A stretch of DNA of 64,000 nt, from assembly GCF_007474535.1 (NCBI RefSeq), contig NZ_VKNW01000003.1, positions 186,001 through 250,000 of the forward strand, in the 5' to 3' direction. The position numbers and the translations under genes were made by a program. The first letter of the stretch is position 1. Each line of letters begins with the position of its first letter. The stretch is from Chryseobacterium echinoideorum. GTDB taxonomy: Bacteria; Bacteroidota; Bacteroidia; Flavobacteriales; Weeksellaceae. The notes under the pieces are model-generated. The model was not told where the DNA came from and made no database searches. It saw nothing but the letters and a program-made list of their open reading frames with translations. Positions 42,283 to 50,685 of the stretch are shown here, one piece after another.

Positions 42283-43188
42283 TTAAATTCTATTTAAATC
42301 TTTACAATATTTGTCTAAAATACCGTTGATGAATATATTGGATCTGTCGGTTGCAAAAACTTTGGCAATCTCAATATATTCGTTGATGATTACTCTTGAA
42401 GGTGTTAAAGGAAAATGATCCAGTTCGGCAAAAGCGGTGGTTAAAATCACTTTATCCATCAGTGAAACTCTTTCAAGATCCCAATTTTCCAGACGTTCAG
42501 AGAGTTTCTTTTCGTTGGCTTCCCAATTATTAAGAGTATCTCTCAACAACTTGCCTGCAAAATTTTTATCCTCCTCATCTTTCATGATTTTAATCAGGGT
42601 ACGACTTTCTTCATTTTCTTTCATAAAGCCAATCGTTTTCTGTATCATTGAATTAGCAATATGAATATCATCTGCCCAAGTAAGTTCTCTGTCACTGATG
42701 TAATCGTGGAAATCATCATTTTCTGCAACATAGCGTAGAAAAAGCTTTCCGATAAACTTCTGGTCTTCTTCAAAAGAATAGCCTTCCTCTTTCATAAAAT
42801 CCTGATAACGCTTGCCTGCAGTCATTCTCTGAAATGTTTTTACCAGCATATCATCATGCAGATCCCATTTAAGATCTTTGTGCTGACCTGTGAAAAACAA
42901 TCTTTCAGGATTTTCTTCAAGTTTTTTCAGAACCTGATTGTTGATAAATTTCTGGTTGGGATTTTCGTCAGAATCTGTTTTGATATATTTATTCTTACCA
43001 ATTTCCATTTGATTTTCTGCAAGTTGTTTTAAACCTACCAGAAAATTAAGCTGAAAGATATAGAGATTATAGATTTTCTCTATTCCTGCAAACATATTCT
43101 TTTCTAAAATATCTGTTTTTAAAGGATTTTGGTAGTACGAATAAACGGTTTCTACCACTTTCTCACGGATTTGTCTTCTTCCTAACAT
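42283..43188 (-). CDS. nusB: Transcription antitermination factor NusB (long Bacteroidota form)
   Basis: 301 aa, about twice the size of E. coli NusB. The N-terminus MLGRRQIREKVVETVYSYYQ corresponds to the usual NusB start and the C-terminal half carries the NusB fold (ERVSLMDKVILTTAFAELDHFPLTPSRVIINEYIEIAKVF). The added middle helical region is common in flavobacteria. It binds boxA RNA with NusE during rRNA transcription. First gene of the operon with DUF1573 and yajC. Confidence 0.92.
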   Translation of the reverse strand: MLGRRQIREKVVETVYSYYQNPLKTDILEKNMFAGIEKIYNLYIFQLNFLVGLKQLAENQMEIGKNKYIKTDSDENPNQKFINNQVLKKLEENPERLFFTGQHKDLKWDLHDDMLVKTFQRMTAGKRYQDFMKEEGYSFEEDQKFIGKLFLRYVAENDDFHDYISDRELTWADDIHIANSMIQKTIGFMKENEESRTLIKIMKDEEDKNFAGKLLRDTLNNWEANEKKLSERLENWDLERVSLMDKVILTTAFAELDHFPLTPSRVIINEYIEIAKVFATDRSNIFINGILDKYCKDLNRI

Positions 43189-43210
43189 TCAAAGAGCTTT
43201 TTTATGGGTG

Positions 43211-43218
43211 CAAAGATA
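43211..43218 (-). promoter_or_regulatory. -7 element of the nusB promoter
   Basis: TATCTTTG on the minus strand, an exact match, 22 bases upstream of the nusB start. No TTG at -33. Confidence 0.45.
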
Positions 43219-43262
43219 TGAAATTTAAAATTTACTAAATTCCCGATATGCTTCAATTTTTG

Positions 43263-43270
43263 TAATTTTG
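43263..43270 (+). promoter_or_regulatory. -7 element of the ABC exporter gene
   Basis: TAATTTTG, an exact TANNTTTG match, 9 bases upstream of the ATG at 43280, so a very short leader. Confidence 0.42.
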
Positions 43271-43279
43271 TGAAAGTTT

Positions 43280-44941
43280 ATGAAAGCACTGAAAACACTC
43301 AACCCTTATTTTTGGAAGCACAAAATATTATTGTTTTGGGGGTTACTATTTATCATCGCCAGTAATTTTTTTAATATATACAAAGTACAGTTTGTCGGAA
43401 AGTCTGTAGACGAGCTGGCGCAGCAGGGAAACCTTGGTTTCAACAGGCAGGTTTTGATATATGTTGCCATTATTGTGGGATGCTCGCTTCTTACCGGATT
43501 TTTTACTTTTATGATGCGGCAGACTATTATTGTAGCATCCAGAAGGATTGAATATGAGCTGAAAAATAAAATCTACAGACATTATCAGGATTTATCGCTT
43601 ACGGATTATAAGAAAACAACCATAGGAGATTTGATGAACCGTCTCAGCGAAGATGTTGTTGCCGTGAGAATGTATCTTGGTCCAGGAGTGATGTATGTTG
43701 TCAATTTATTAGTTTTATTGCTGATCACCAGCGTTTATATGATTAAAACCGATGTTTCTATGACTTTGTGGACATTGCTTCCGCTTCCGGTTTTATCGTA
43801 TGTTATATTCAAAGTCAGCTCCATCATCAATAAAAAATCAAAAGTAATGCAGAAAAGCCAGTCTGCAATTTCAACTTTTGTGCAGGACAGTTTTTCAGGA
43901 ATTCGGGTGGTAAAATATTTTGCAAAAGAAAAATATATTGAAAAAAATTACGGAATAAAAGTAAGTGATTACCAAAACAAGGCATTAGATTTAGCGAAAA
44001 CAGAAGCCTATTTTTTCACCATCATACTTTTTGTAATCGGTCTGCTAAATGTCGTTGTGATCTTCATCGGTGGTCAGAAATATATTCAGGGAGAATTATC
44101 TGTTGGTAAAATCGCAGATTTTTTTATGTACATCAATATTCTGATCTGGCCTTTCTCTATGGTAGGCTGGGTAACTTCTATCAATCAAAGAGCAGAAGCT
44201 TCTATGCAGAGAATCAATGAATTTTTAGATAAACAATCTGAAATTTATAATAAGAACTTTGAAGAGTATGAAATAAAAGGAAATATTGAGTTCCGAAATG
44301 TTTCCTATGTTTATCCCAATACAGGAATTAAAGCACTCGATAATTTAAGTTTCAAAATTGAAGCCGGAAAATCTTTAGCGATTATGGGAAAAACCGGAAG
44401 CGGAAAATCTACCATTGCACTGCTTCTTTGTCGCCTGATTGACCCTACAGAAGGTGAAATTTTAATTGACGGTAAAAATTTAAAAGATCATAATTTAACC
44501 AACTACAGAAAGTTTATTGGGTATATACCACAGGAAAGCTATCTTTTTTCTGATACTATTGAGCATAATATTGGTTTTTCTATTGACAATCCTTCTCATG
44601 AAAAGGTTGTTGAATACGCAAAAATTGCAGATGTAGACAAAAATATTGTTGAATTTAAAAATCAGTACAATACTTTAGTAGGAGAACGCGGTGTAATGCT
44701 TTCTGGTGGACAAAAGCAAAGAATCTGTATTGCAAGAGCTTTGATCAAGAAACCAAATATTATTATTTTTGATGATTCTCTTTCTGCCTTAGATACTGAA
44801 ACTGAGCAAAATATCCTCGAAAATATAGATTCAAAAATAAGTAATGCCACTTCAATCATTATAACCCACAGAGAATCTAGCGCACAAAGAGCAGATAAAA
44901 TACTTAACCTGAGTGATATTGACGATTCTGCAACGGCTTAA
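43280..44941 (+). CDS. ABC exporter, fused membrane and ATP-binding domains
   Basis: 553 aa. Six membrane helices in the first 310 residues (ABC type I exporter fold), then a nucleotide-binding domain: Walker A MGKTGSGKST at about residue 370, Q-loop GYIPQESYLF, signature LSGGQKQR, Walker B IIIFDDSLSALD and H-loop IITHRES. The residue after the Walker B Asp is Asp rather than the catalytic Glu, as in exporters with a degenerate ATP site. It would work as a dimer; the partner could be this protein itself or a half-transporter elsewhere. Multidrug or lipid export is the general role; the substrate is not predictable. Confidence 0.92.
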   Translation: MKALKTLNPYFWKHKILLFWGLLFIIASNFFNIYKVQFVGKSVDELAQQGNLGFNRQVLIYVAIIVGCSLLTGFFTFMMRQTIIVASRRIEYELKNKIYRHYQDLSLTDYKKTTIGDLMNRLSEDVVAVRMYLGPGVMYVVNLLVLLLITSVYMIKTDVSMTLWTLLPLPVLSYVIFKVSSIINKKSKVMQKSQSAISTFVQDSFSGIRVVKYFAKEKYIEKNYGIKVSDYQNKALDLAKTEAYFFTIILFVIGLLNVVVIFIGGQKYIQGELSVGKIADFFMYINILIWPFSMVGWVTSINQRAEASMQRINEFLDKQSEIYNKNFEEYEIKGNIEFRNVSYVYPNTGIKALDNLSFKIEAGKSLAIMGKTGSGKSTIALLLCRLIDPTEGEILIDGKNLKDHNLTNYRKFIGYIPQESYLFSDTIEHNIGFSIDNPSHEKVVEYAKIADVDKNIVEFKNQYNTLVGERGVMLSGGQKQRICIARALIKKPNIIIFDDSLSALDTETEQNILENIDSKISNATSIIITHRESSAQRADKILNLSDIDDSATA

Positions 44942-44981
44942 CAAAAAATTTCGGAATTGTTAAATAAATCATAAAAAAAAT

Positions 44982-45011
44982 TTTGTGATTAAAAGAAAAA
45001 TTTTATATTTG
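44982..45011 (+). promoter_or_regulatory. Promoter of the PUR-family gene
   Basis: TTTG (44982-44985), 18 bases, TATATTTG (45004-45011): a full consensus promoter 30 bases upstream of the ATG at 45041. Confidence 0.75.
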
Positions 45012-45040
45012 TTCTTAACAAGATTAAAAATTATCTAATA

Positions 45041-45376
45041 ATGAGTGAATACAAGGAACGCCATGAAAATGAAATTTTCACGAAGGTGCTAAAAGCGGGA
45101 AGAAGAACTTATTTCTTTGATGTGCGCGAGACGAAAGCGGGAGATTATTATCTTACAATTACCGAGAGTAAAAAGAATTTCGGAGAAAACGGAGAGGCTA
45201 CATTCGAAAAGCATAAAATTTATCTTTATAAAGAAGATTTTAAAAGCTTTCAGGAGATGTTTAATGAATCTACAGATTTCATTATTAATGAAAAAGGTGA
45301 AGATGTGATATCGGAAAGACACGATAAAGATTTCAAAAGCAGATCTTATACAATAGATTCTGACGATGAAGTTTAA
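45041..45376 (+). CDS. PUR-family (DUF3276) nucleic-acid-binding protein
   Basis: 111 aa, soluble. The pattern IFTKVLKAGRRTYFFDVRET, YYLTITESKKNF and HKIYLYKEDFKSFQEMFNE gives the beta-beta-beta-beta-alpha PUR fold found in DUF3276 proteins of Bacteroidota and the Borrelia regulator BpuR. It is expected to bind single-stranded DNA or RNA as a dimer. The C-terminal tail is charged. Strong promoter and terminator suggest an abundant, independently regulated protein. Target unknown. Confidence 0.9.
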   Translation: MSEYKERHENEIFTKVLKAGRRTYFFDVRETKAGDYYLTITESKKNFGENGEATFEKHKIYLYKEDFKSFQEMFNESTDFIINEKGEDVISERHDKDFKSRSYTIDSDDEV

Positions 45377-45388
45377 ATGAAATAACAA

Positions 45389-45416
45389 AAAAAAGCATCT
45401 TTACAGATGCTTTTTT
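45389..45416 (+). terminator. Terminator of the PUR-family gene
   Basis: Perfect stem AAAAAAGCATCT / AGATGCTTTTTT with loop TTAC, 12 bases after the stop. Confidence 0.88.
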
Positions 45417-45448
45417 ATTTATCTAAATGAGACATAAATTCATAAAAA

Positions 45449-45470
45449 AAGTACACTTAAAAGTGTACTT
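45449..45470 (-). terminator. Terminator of tRNA-His
   Basis: Perfect 10-bp stem AAGTACACTT / AAGTGTACTT with a 2-base centre. On the minus strand a T run follows, directly after the tRNA 3' end. Confidence 0.8.
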
Positions 45471-45474
45471 CTTG

Positions 45475-45548
<74 letters not shown>

Positions 45549-45561
45549 CGTTTTGTGAGTG

Positions 45562-45590
45562 CAAATATAGGAATATTTTTTTATCTACAA
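45562..45590 (-). promoter_or_regulatory. tRNA-His promoter inside the 3' end of bshB1
   Basis: Minus strand TTG (45588-45590), 18 bases, TATATTTG (45562-45569): a full consensus. The -33 element overlaps the last codons of bshB1 (stop at 45585-45587). Confidence 0.75.
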
Positions 45591-46304
45591 AACAATTCCG
45601 TCAAAATTTTTCAATGCTATCAGTTTTTCTGATGTAAAACCTTCTGCATAGGTTACTCCAGACAATCTTCCTAAATCTTGTGCTCTATAAGTTAAGCTTT
45701 CAAAGAAATCTTTAGTGGCAATAGGAGTTACTGGTTCTTCGGAATTAGCATCGTAAAACTGTGTCCTATAGGCTGCACATGCGTCAAGTTTTTTGTCTAA
45801 ATGTTCAGAAATATCAATAACAAATTCAGGCTCAACATTTTTCCATTGAATATAATTGAAAATCTGTTTTGGTCGCCAAACTTCCTGTTTAGACTCATTT
45901 AATTGAGTTTCTATTTTCATTAAGCCTGATAGGAAACAAGCATCAGAGACTAATTTTGAAGCTTTAGCATGATCAGGGTGTCTGTCATCTATCGCATTAG
46001 ACAAGACAATATCAGGACGGTATTTACGGATAACTTTTACAATTTCTAATTGATATTCTTCGGAATTAACTAAAAAACCATCTTTAAATCCTAAATTTTC
46101 TCTTGCTGCAACTCCCAATATTTCAGCTGCCTTTTCAGCCTCCTCTTTCCTTGTATATTCCGTTCCTCGTGTTCCAAGTTCACCTTTTGTTAAATCTACA
46201 ATTGCACAGGTTTTTCCTTCCGAAATTAATTTAGCCAGAGTTCCTCCACATCCTAATTCAACATCATCAGGATGAGCTCCGATAGCAAGTATATCTATTT
46301 TCAT
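45585..46304 (-). CDS. bshB1: Bacillithiol biosynthesis deacetylase BshB1
   Basis: 239 aa, PIG-L/LmbE fold. Start ATG 46304 (MKIDILAIGAHPDDVELGCG), which carries the zinc motif AHPDD. Further signatures are DLTKGELGTRGT, ILGVAARENLGFKDG, SNAIDDRHPDHAKASKLV and AYRTQFYD. It removes the acetyl group from GlcNAc-malate in the second step of bacillithiol synthesis. The other bsh genes are not in this window. Co-transcription with the TPR gene upstream (67-base gap) is possible. Confidence 0.93.
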   Translation of the reverse strand: MKIDILAIGAHPDDVELGCGGTLAKLISEGKTCAIVDLTKGELGTRGTEYTRKEEAEKAAEILGVAARENLGFKDGFLVNSEEYQLEIVKVIRKYRPDIVLSNAIDDRHPDHAKASKLVSDACFLSGLMKIETQLNESKQEVWRPKQIFNYIQWKNVEPEFVIDISEHLDKKLDACAAYRTQFYDANSEEPVTPIATKDFFESLTYRAQDLGRLSGVTYAEGFTSEKLIALKNFDGIVL

Positions 46305-46371
46305 ATAACCGTTATTTAAAAAAACTTCCCAAACATTCATGAATGGGAAGTATATTATTCAAAAAAATCTA

Positions 46372-48000
46372 TTACTTGTTAAGCTCTGCATTTAGATTAA
46401 TAGCATCCTGATATGTAGGATCTAATGCTAATGATCTTATTAAATAACCTTTTGCTTTCTCTACATCGTTATCTTTTTCCAGAAATGCCACAGCAAACAA
46501 AGCGTACGCTAATGTTTTTTTATTGGCTTGAACATCGGCTGGTTTTAAGGTTGCGATATACTTCTCGTAGGCTAACTTTGCCGCATCGTTATCTCCTGAC
46601 TGTTGATATGCGTATCCCTGACTGTAATATGCAGGAGCCCAATCAGGAAGCAGGTTGCTCATCTTTTGCCAGGTTAAGATAGCTCCATTCCAGTTCTTCA
46701 CATCCTGATAAGCATTGGCAAGTTTATATAATGCATCTGAATCCTGAGGATTTGAAGCAACTTGCTTCTTCAGTGCTTCCACTTCGGGGCTTGTTGGTCC
46801 TGAGTCTACAGCAGCTTGACTTGCTCCTCCACCATTGATCTTGATCAATTCCATATCCCATTTTAAAGTCTCATCCTTAGCTGCTTTTGCTAATCCCACT
46901 TTTTGCTGAGCTTCTGCTTTTAATGCAGCTTTTTTAGCTTCGTCTGTCTCTGTTTTTGCTAATCCTGCTGCAATAAGTCCCATTAAACCCTGATCTGCAG
47001 GCTGAACTCTTGTTTTTTCTACCTGAGATACAAATGTATCCATATTTTGTTTAGCAAGAGCATATTGACCATCAGCATAATTTACATACGCTCTCAACTT
47101 GAACTTGATAGGATCATCAATTTTATCAAAAATTTTATCTAAGGTTATTTTAGAGTTGGCATAGTCCTCATTTGTGAAATATAATTTTGCAATTTCCAAT
47201 TGAGTATAAGGATCCTCATCAGCATATTTAGTATAGTTTATCAAATCCTGAGTAGCCTTTGCATTTTCCTGATATTTAATATCATAAGCAGCTAATGCCT
47301 TATATGCAGGAGCATAGGTAGGGTCAGTTGCTATAGCTTTATCAATATTCTGTTTTGCTAATTGCCATTGCTGAGCTGCCATCCAGAGAGTTCCCATTCT
47401 TGTATATACAGATGCTTTATTTTTAGCCAAAGGAAGTGCTTTATCATAAGCTGTCATTGCATCACCAGGAATTCTCTTCAATCTGTAAGCATCTCCTAAT
47501 GTATAATAATAATAAGCAGGGATATCTTTTTTAGCTCTTTCTATCGCTTTATTAAGATACTGAATCGCAAGATCGGGAGAGTTATTTTTTTCAAACATCG
47601 TTAATGCTTCTGCCGCTCTATACAGTACTTCCGCATCTTTTTCTCTAGAATCACTTACAATTTTTTGAATTTCTGCAATAGCAGACTTATCTCCTTTACC
47701 AAGTTTAACTGTTGCCAAACCAATTTGGTTTAAGTAACTTTTTCTATCATCTGCCAAACCTTTATTAAAGTTGTCTATAGCTTTGGCATAATCGGGTTCA
47801 CCTTGTTTCAAGAATGTATTCCCTAAATAAAAATAATTCTCAGCGGATGGCTCTTTTGAGATCATTTGGGAAAAATTATTCTTGGCTGCCGCATATTTAT
47901 CACTATCTAAACTAATGATACCATCCTGCAAAGTCTGAGCAAATGCAAAATTGGTAAAAAAAACTACCGAAGCTCCTAAAGCAAGCTTTCTAACATTCAT
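46372..48000 (-). CDS. Exported TPR-repeat protein
   Basis: 542 aa. The ATG at 48000 (MNVRKLALGASVVFFTNFAFA) gives a type I signal peptide; upstream ATG codons at 48006 and 48018 are less suited. The body is almost entirely tetratricopeptide units, e.g. AENYFYLGNTFLKQGEPDYA, PAYYYYTLGDAYRLKRIPGDA, ASVYTRMGTLWMAAQQWQLA, APAYYSQGYAYQQSGDNDAA. A periplasmic scaffold is the likely role. It follows the phosphate-binding-like lipoprotein gene in an arrangement common in Bacteroidota (TonB/ExbBD genes, substrate-binding protein, TPR protein). Confidence 0.92.
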   Translation of the reverse strand: MNVRKLALGASVVFFTNFAFAQTLQDGIISLDSDKYAAAKNNFSQMISKEPSAENYFYLGNTFLKQGEPDYAKAIDNFNKGLADDRKSYLNQIGLATVKLGKGDKSAIAEIQKIVSDSREKDAEVLYRAAEALTMFEKNNSPDLAIQYLNKAIERAKKDIPAYYYYTLGDAYRLKRIPGDAMTAYDKALPLAKNKASVYTRMGTLWMAAQQWQLAKQNIDKAIATDPTYAPAYKALAAYDIKYQENAKATQDLINYTKYADEDPYTQLEIAKLYFTNEDYANSKITLDKIFDKIDDPIKFKLRAYVNYADGQYALAKQNMDTFVSQVEKTRVQPADQGLMGLIAAGLAKTETDEAKKAALKAEAQQKVGLAKAAKDETLKWDMELIKINGGGASQAAVDSGPTSPEVEALKKQVASNPQDSDALYKLANAYQDVKNWNGAILTWQKMSNLLPDWAPAYYSQGYAYQQSGDNDAAKLAYEKYIATLKPADVQANKKTLAYALFAVAFLEKDNDVEKAKGYLIRSLALDPTYQDAINLNAELNK

Positions 48001-48034
48001 AATCATTATATCTTTCATTTATATTTATAACTTT

Positions 48035-48051
48035 ATTTCGTTGAACGAAAT
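48035..48051. repeat. Palindrome upstream of the TPR gene
   Basis: ATTTCGTT-G-AACGAAAT, a perfect 8-bp palindrome with one central base, 35 bases upstream of the TPR start. It could be an operator or a leader hairpin. Confidence 0.42.
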
Positions 48052-48117
48052 ATATTTACACAATTTTCAGACCAAAATAAGGGTTTTATTTTTGTTAAAA
48101 GGTATTATTAAGAATTT

Positions 48118-48984
48118 TTAACGCATCTGTACTTCGCGTCTGTAGATATTATACGGCTGAAGCCCCTCTTTTTCAACGATCATTTGTCCAAGTTGGGTGC
48201 ATGAATATCTTATAAATCCGTTAGCAATGTTAAAACTACCTTCATTTGTTAAAAAATATAAAACTCTTGTAAATGGATACTTCATTTCACGCAGACCTCC
48301 AGCATCGGGTAAAAAAGATTTTCCGTCTTTTACCACAGGTAAAATTTTGATCATAGATCTCAATTTTTCAGCATCTTTATCATAAGGGCGGCTTATTGTA
48401 TTAAGACCAATTATACCAATTTTATCAGGGTATTTATTAAGTTCTTCAATAACATTGATACTTCCCGGAATAATAGAAAATTTCAGTTCGCCAGGTTTCT
48501 TATTAATTTTCTGAGCAACGAAATTAAGATTACTTGAATTGGTACCATCAAAAACAAAACTTTTTTCTTCAGACTGTAATCCTTGCTTTATTTCGTCAAA
48601 TGTAATTTGTGATTTATCAGAATCTTTTGGCACAAAAAACACAACTGCATCAGCGGCAAATTTCGCAGGTAAAAATTTTAAATCTACTTTATCCTCGTAC
48701 GCTTTTATCTCTTCATCTGTTAATTCTTTCGACATAACAGCAATTTTAGCTTTATCATTAAGAAAATCTACGAATCCTAAATCTTCTTTTTTCGTAATAA
48801 TATTAATTTTTGTCTCCGGATAACTAATCATATATCCATCTGCCAAAGCCTCAACTACACTTTTAAAAGCCTCATCTGTGAGAATGTTCATCTCACCTTT
48901 ATGATAAGATGAATCAGACTCTTCTTTTTTTGAACAGCCTATTGTGCATAGAAACAGAATAGTTGCTATAAAAAACTTATTCAT
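48118..48984 (-). CDS. PstS-like phosphate-binding lipoprotein
   Basis: 288 aa with type II signal (MNKFFIATILFLCTIGC, then SKKEESD). The PBP-like domain begins at MNILTDEAFKSVVEALADGY. Other PstS-like stretches are DAVVFFVPKDSDKSQITFDE, GTNSSNLNFVAQKI and KYPDKIGIIGLNTI, and the C-terminal FTRVLYFLTNEGSFNIANGF. It should bind an anion, perhaps phosphate, in the periplasm, but no pst permease genes are near. Its position next to the TonB operon suggests an outer-membrane transport or sensing link. Overlaps the small membrane-protein gene by 8 bases. Confidence 0.85.
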   Translation of the reverse strand: MNKFFIATILFLCTIGCSKKEESDSSYHKGEMNILTDEAFKSVVEALADGYMISYPETKINIITKKEDLGFVDFLNDKAKIAVMSKELTDEEIKAYEDKVDLKFLPAKFAADAVVFFVPKDSDKSQITFDEIKQGLQSEEKSFVFDGTNSSNLNFVAQKINKKPGELKFSIIPGSINVIEELNKYPDKIGIIGLNTISRPYDKDAEKLRSMIKILPVVKDGKSFLPDAGGLREMKYPFTRVLYFLTNEGSFNIANGFIRYSCTQLGQMIVEKEGLQPYNIYRREVQMR

Positions 48985-49171
48985 CTTTAGATTTTTTTAA
49001 CCTTAATACACCTCTTACTATTCTGAAAATACCGTAAAACACCAATATGGCTCCAAGAGCATAGGCGACCGAAGCTTCCAGCACAATAAAGAAAAATTTA
49101 TAGGTAATCACAACAATCCCTAAAACGATATAAAACAATCCCGTAATTATAGACAACCAATTAAACATCAT
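48977..49171 (-). CDS. Small two-helix membrane protein, 64 aa
   Basis: Two hydrophobic segments (about residues 5-31 and 34-54) and a basic tail (VRGVLRLKKSKDE). No named domain. It overlaps the next gene by 8 bases, so the two are translationally coupled. A TATTTTTG element (49176-49183) lies directly upstream and would give almost no leader. Likely an inner-membrane partner of the neighbouring substrate-binding lipoprotein; this is inference. Confidence 0.75.
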   Translation of the reverse strand: MMFNWLSIITGLFYIVLGIVVITYKFFFIVLEASVAYALGAILVFYGIFRIVRGVLRLKKSKDE

Positions 49172-49194
49172 AAAACAAAAATATCAAAAAAAAT

Positions 49195-49222
49195 AAAAAG
49201 AGAAGCAATTGCTTCTCTTTTT
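49195..49222 (-). terminator. Terminator of the exbB-exbD-exbD-tonB operon
   Basis: Perfect 14-bp palindrome AAAAAGAGAAGCAA / TTGCTTCTCTTTTT, 25 bases after the tonB stop, followed by more T on the minus strand. Confidence 0.85.
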
Positions 49223-49247
49223 TATTATAATTTGTAATAATAAATTA

Positions 49248-50084
49248 TTATTCAAAATTCATAGAAACAGGAAATCTGAATCTTGAACGAACAGGCTGGC
49301 CATTAACCTTTCCTGGCGTCCATTTAGTCTTAATACTCTTTACAGCTCTTTCAGCTTCTCTGTTAAAATCAGAATTGGAACCTGTCGCCTTAATTTGTGA
49401 TATTGTTCCGTCTCTTTCAACAACGAATGTGATTTGAGTTTTAAGAGAGCCTTCTCCTTCCACAGAACTTGGATCAAAACTATTCTCAAATTTCTTTCTG
49501 AAACCGGCAAGTCCGCCTCCTGTAAAGTCAGCTGACTGGTCAACAGACTCATATACATCATTAGTAACCTGAGGTTTCACTTCAGCAGTCGAAGCTTTTG
49601 TTCCTGTAGACGGAGGTGGCGGTGGCGGTGTATAAGCCGGAGCTTTGATACCTTCCTGCGCTACCAAACCAGTTGTTGTTTCTATCTGCTTAGAGATTGG
49701 AGGTGGTGGAGTCTCAATTTTAGGAGCTTTCACCGGTTCTGGAACAACATTCTGAATAATCTCAATCTGCTCTTCTTCTTTTGGTGGAGGTGGTGGAGGT
49801 GGTTCTTCAGGTTTTACTTCTTCAATGATTGGATCATCTTCTAATATTTCTACCAAATCAGCCTTTACCTCTTGCGGTGGCGGTTCATTCATTTTCTGAA
49901 TGGTGATATAAATAAAAGGAGTTAAAGCAGCAACCAAGAAAACTGAAGTTCCGATGATAAAGGATTTAGTCAGCAATCTGGAATAATTGAATCTCAAATC
50001 ATACGCACCGTATTCTTTATTTCTATTTTCAAATACAATCTCGTCTAAGCTAAGATTCTGATTGTAAACATTTTCATCTGCCAT
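49248..50084 (-). CDS. tonB: TonB family energy transducer
   Basis: 278 aa from the ATG at 50084 (MADENVYNQNLSLDEIVFEN). A cytoplasmic N-terminus with the RNKEYGAYDLR motif, one membrane helix (about residues 43-63) and a Pro/Glu-rich periplasmic spacer (PPPPPPKEEEQIEII, PPPPPPSTGTKAS). The C-terminal TonB domain follows (LKTQITFVVERDGTISQIKA, VKSIKTKWTPGKVNGQPV, SRFRFPVSMNF). It passes the proton-motive force from ExbB/ExbD to outer-membrane receptors. Last gene of the operon. The upstream extension to 50141 overlaps exbD and is rejected. Confidence 0.94.
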   Translation of the reverse strand: MADENVYNQNLSLDEIVFENRNKEYGAYDLRFNYSRLLTKSFIIGTSVFLVAALTPFIYITIQKMNEPPPQEVKADLVEILEDDPIIEEVKPEEPPPPPPPKEEEQIEIIQNVVPEPVKAPKIETPPPPISKQIETTTGLVAQEGIKAPAYTPPPPPPSTGTKASTAEVKPQVTNDVYESVDQSADFTGGGLAGFRKKFENSFDPSSVEGEGSLKTQITFVVERDGTISQIKATGSNSDFNREAERAVKSIKTKWTPGKVNGQPVRSRFRFPVSMNFE

Positions 50085-50130
50085 TTTCTTGCAAATTTTA
50101 TAATTAAAACTACTTTGCTGTTGGGACTTA

Positions 50131-50673
50131 TTAGTTACCAACTTTCTTGTCGTAGATTGCTTTTTCCCAAGGCTTAAGATCGGTTACCCCATATCTTTCA
50201 CTTTTGGTAATAGCCATTTCGTCAAGAACATCCACAAAGTTTTTGTATACCGCATCATCAGTAGGCTTAATAATCACAGTAAATAAATCCTGTTTTTTTG
50301 CTCTACTTTTAGCTTGCTTTATTATATTTCTCAACCCATCTCTGTCAAACGTTGTTTCCTGTAGATTTTCATCATTAAGGGAAGTTTGATCTTGTTGGTG
50401 CCAAAAAATTTTATTGTCTTTCCCGAGTAAAATTGTTACCGAGTTCGATAAATCAATTTCTGTAGGAGGTGGTTTAGGCGCATTTGGATCCGGTTTTGCC
50501 GGAAGTCCTAAATCCATAACATTCGGTTTAGAGAATGTGGTTGTGAACATAAAGAAGGTAATCAATAGAAAACCCAAGTCCACCATCGGAGTCATATCAA
50601 CTCTGGTACTCTGCTTCTTGGAGCGTACCTTGCCGCCTTTGGCGCCTTTTTCCTGTACTTGTACTTCTGCCAT
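50131..50673 (-). CDS. exbD: ExbD/TolR family protein (second copy)
   Basis: 180 aa. Cytoplasmic N-terminus, one membrane helix (about residues 28-48) with the essential Asp in RVDMTPMVDLGFLLITFFMF, and a periplasmic domain that is longer than in E. coli ExbD. Part of the TonB motor; the Asp carries protons. It lies 12 bases after the first exbD. Two different ExbD proteins in one operon are usual in Bacteroidota. Confidence 0.93.
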   Translation of the reverse strand: MAEVQVQEKGAKGGKVRSKKQSTRVDMTPMVDLGFLLITFFMFTTTFSKPNVMDLGLPAKPDPNAPKPPPTEIDLSNSVTILLGKDNKIFWHQQDQTSLNDENLQETTFDRDGLRNIIKQAKSRAKKQDLFTVIIKPTDDAVYKNFVDVLDEMAITKSERYGVTDLKPWEKAIYDKKVGN

Positions 50674-50685
50674 TTCTAAATGATA

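Noticed and set aside
49596..49890. Proline codon runs in tonB taken as a tandem DNA repeat
   Set aside because: They are the normal Pro-rich periplasmic spacer of TonB.
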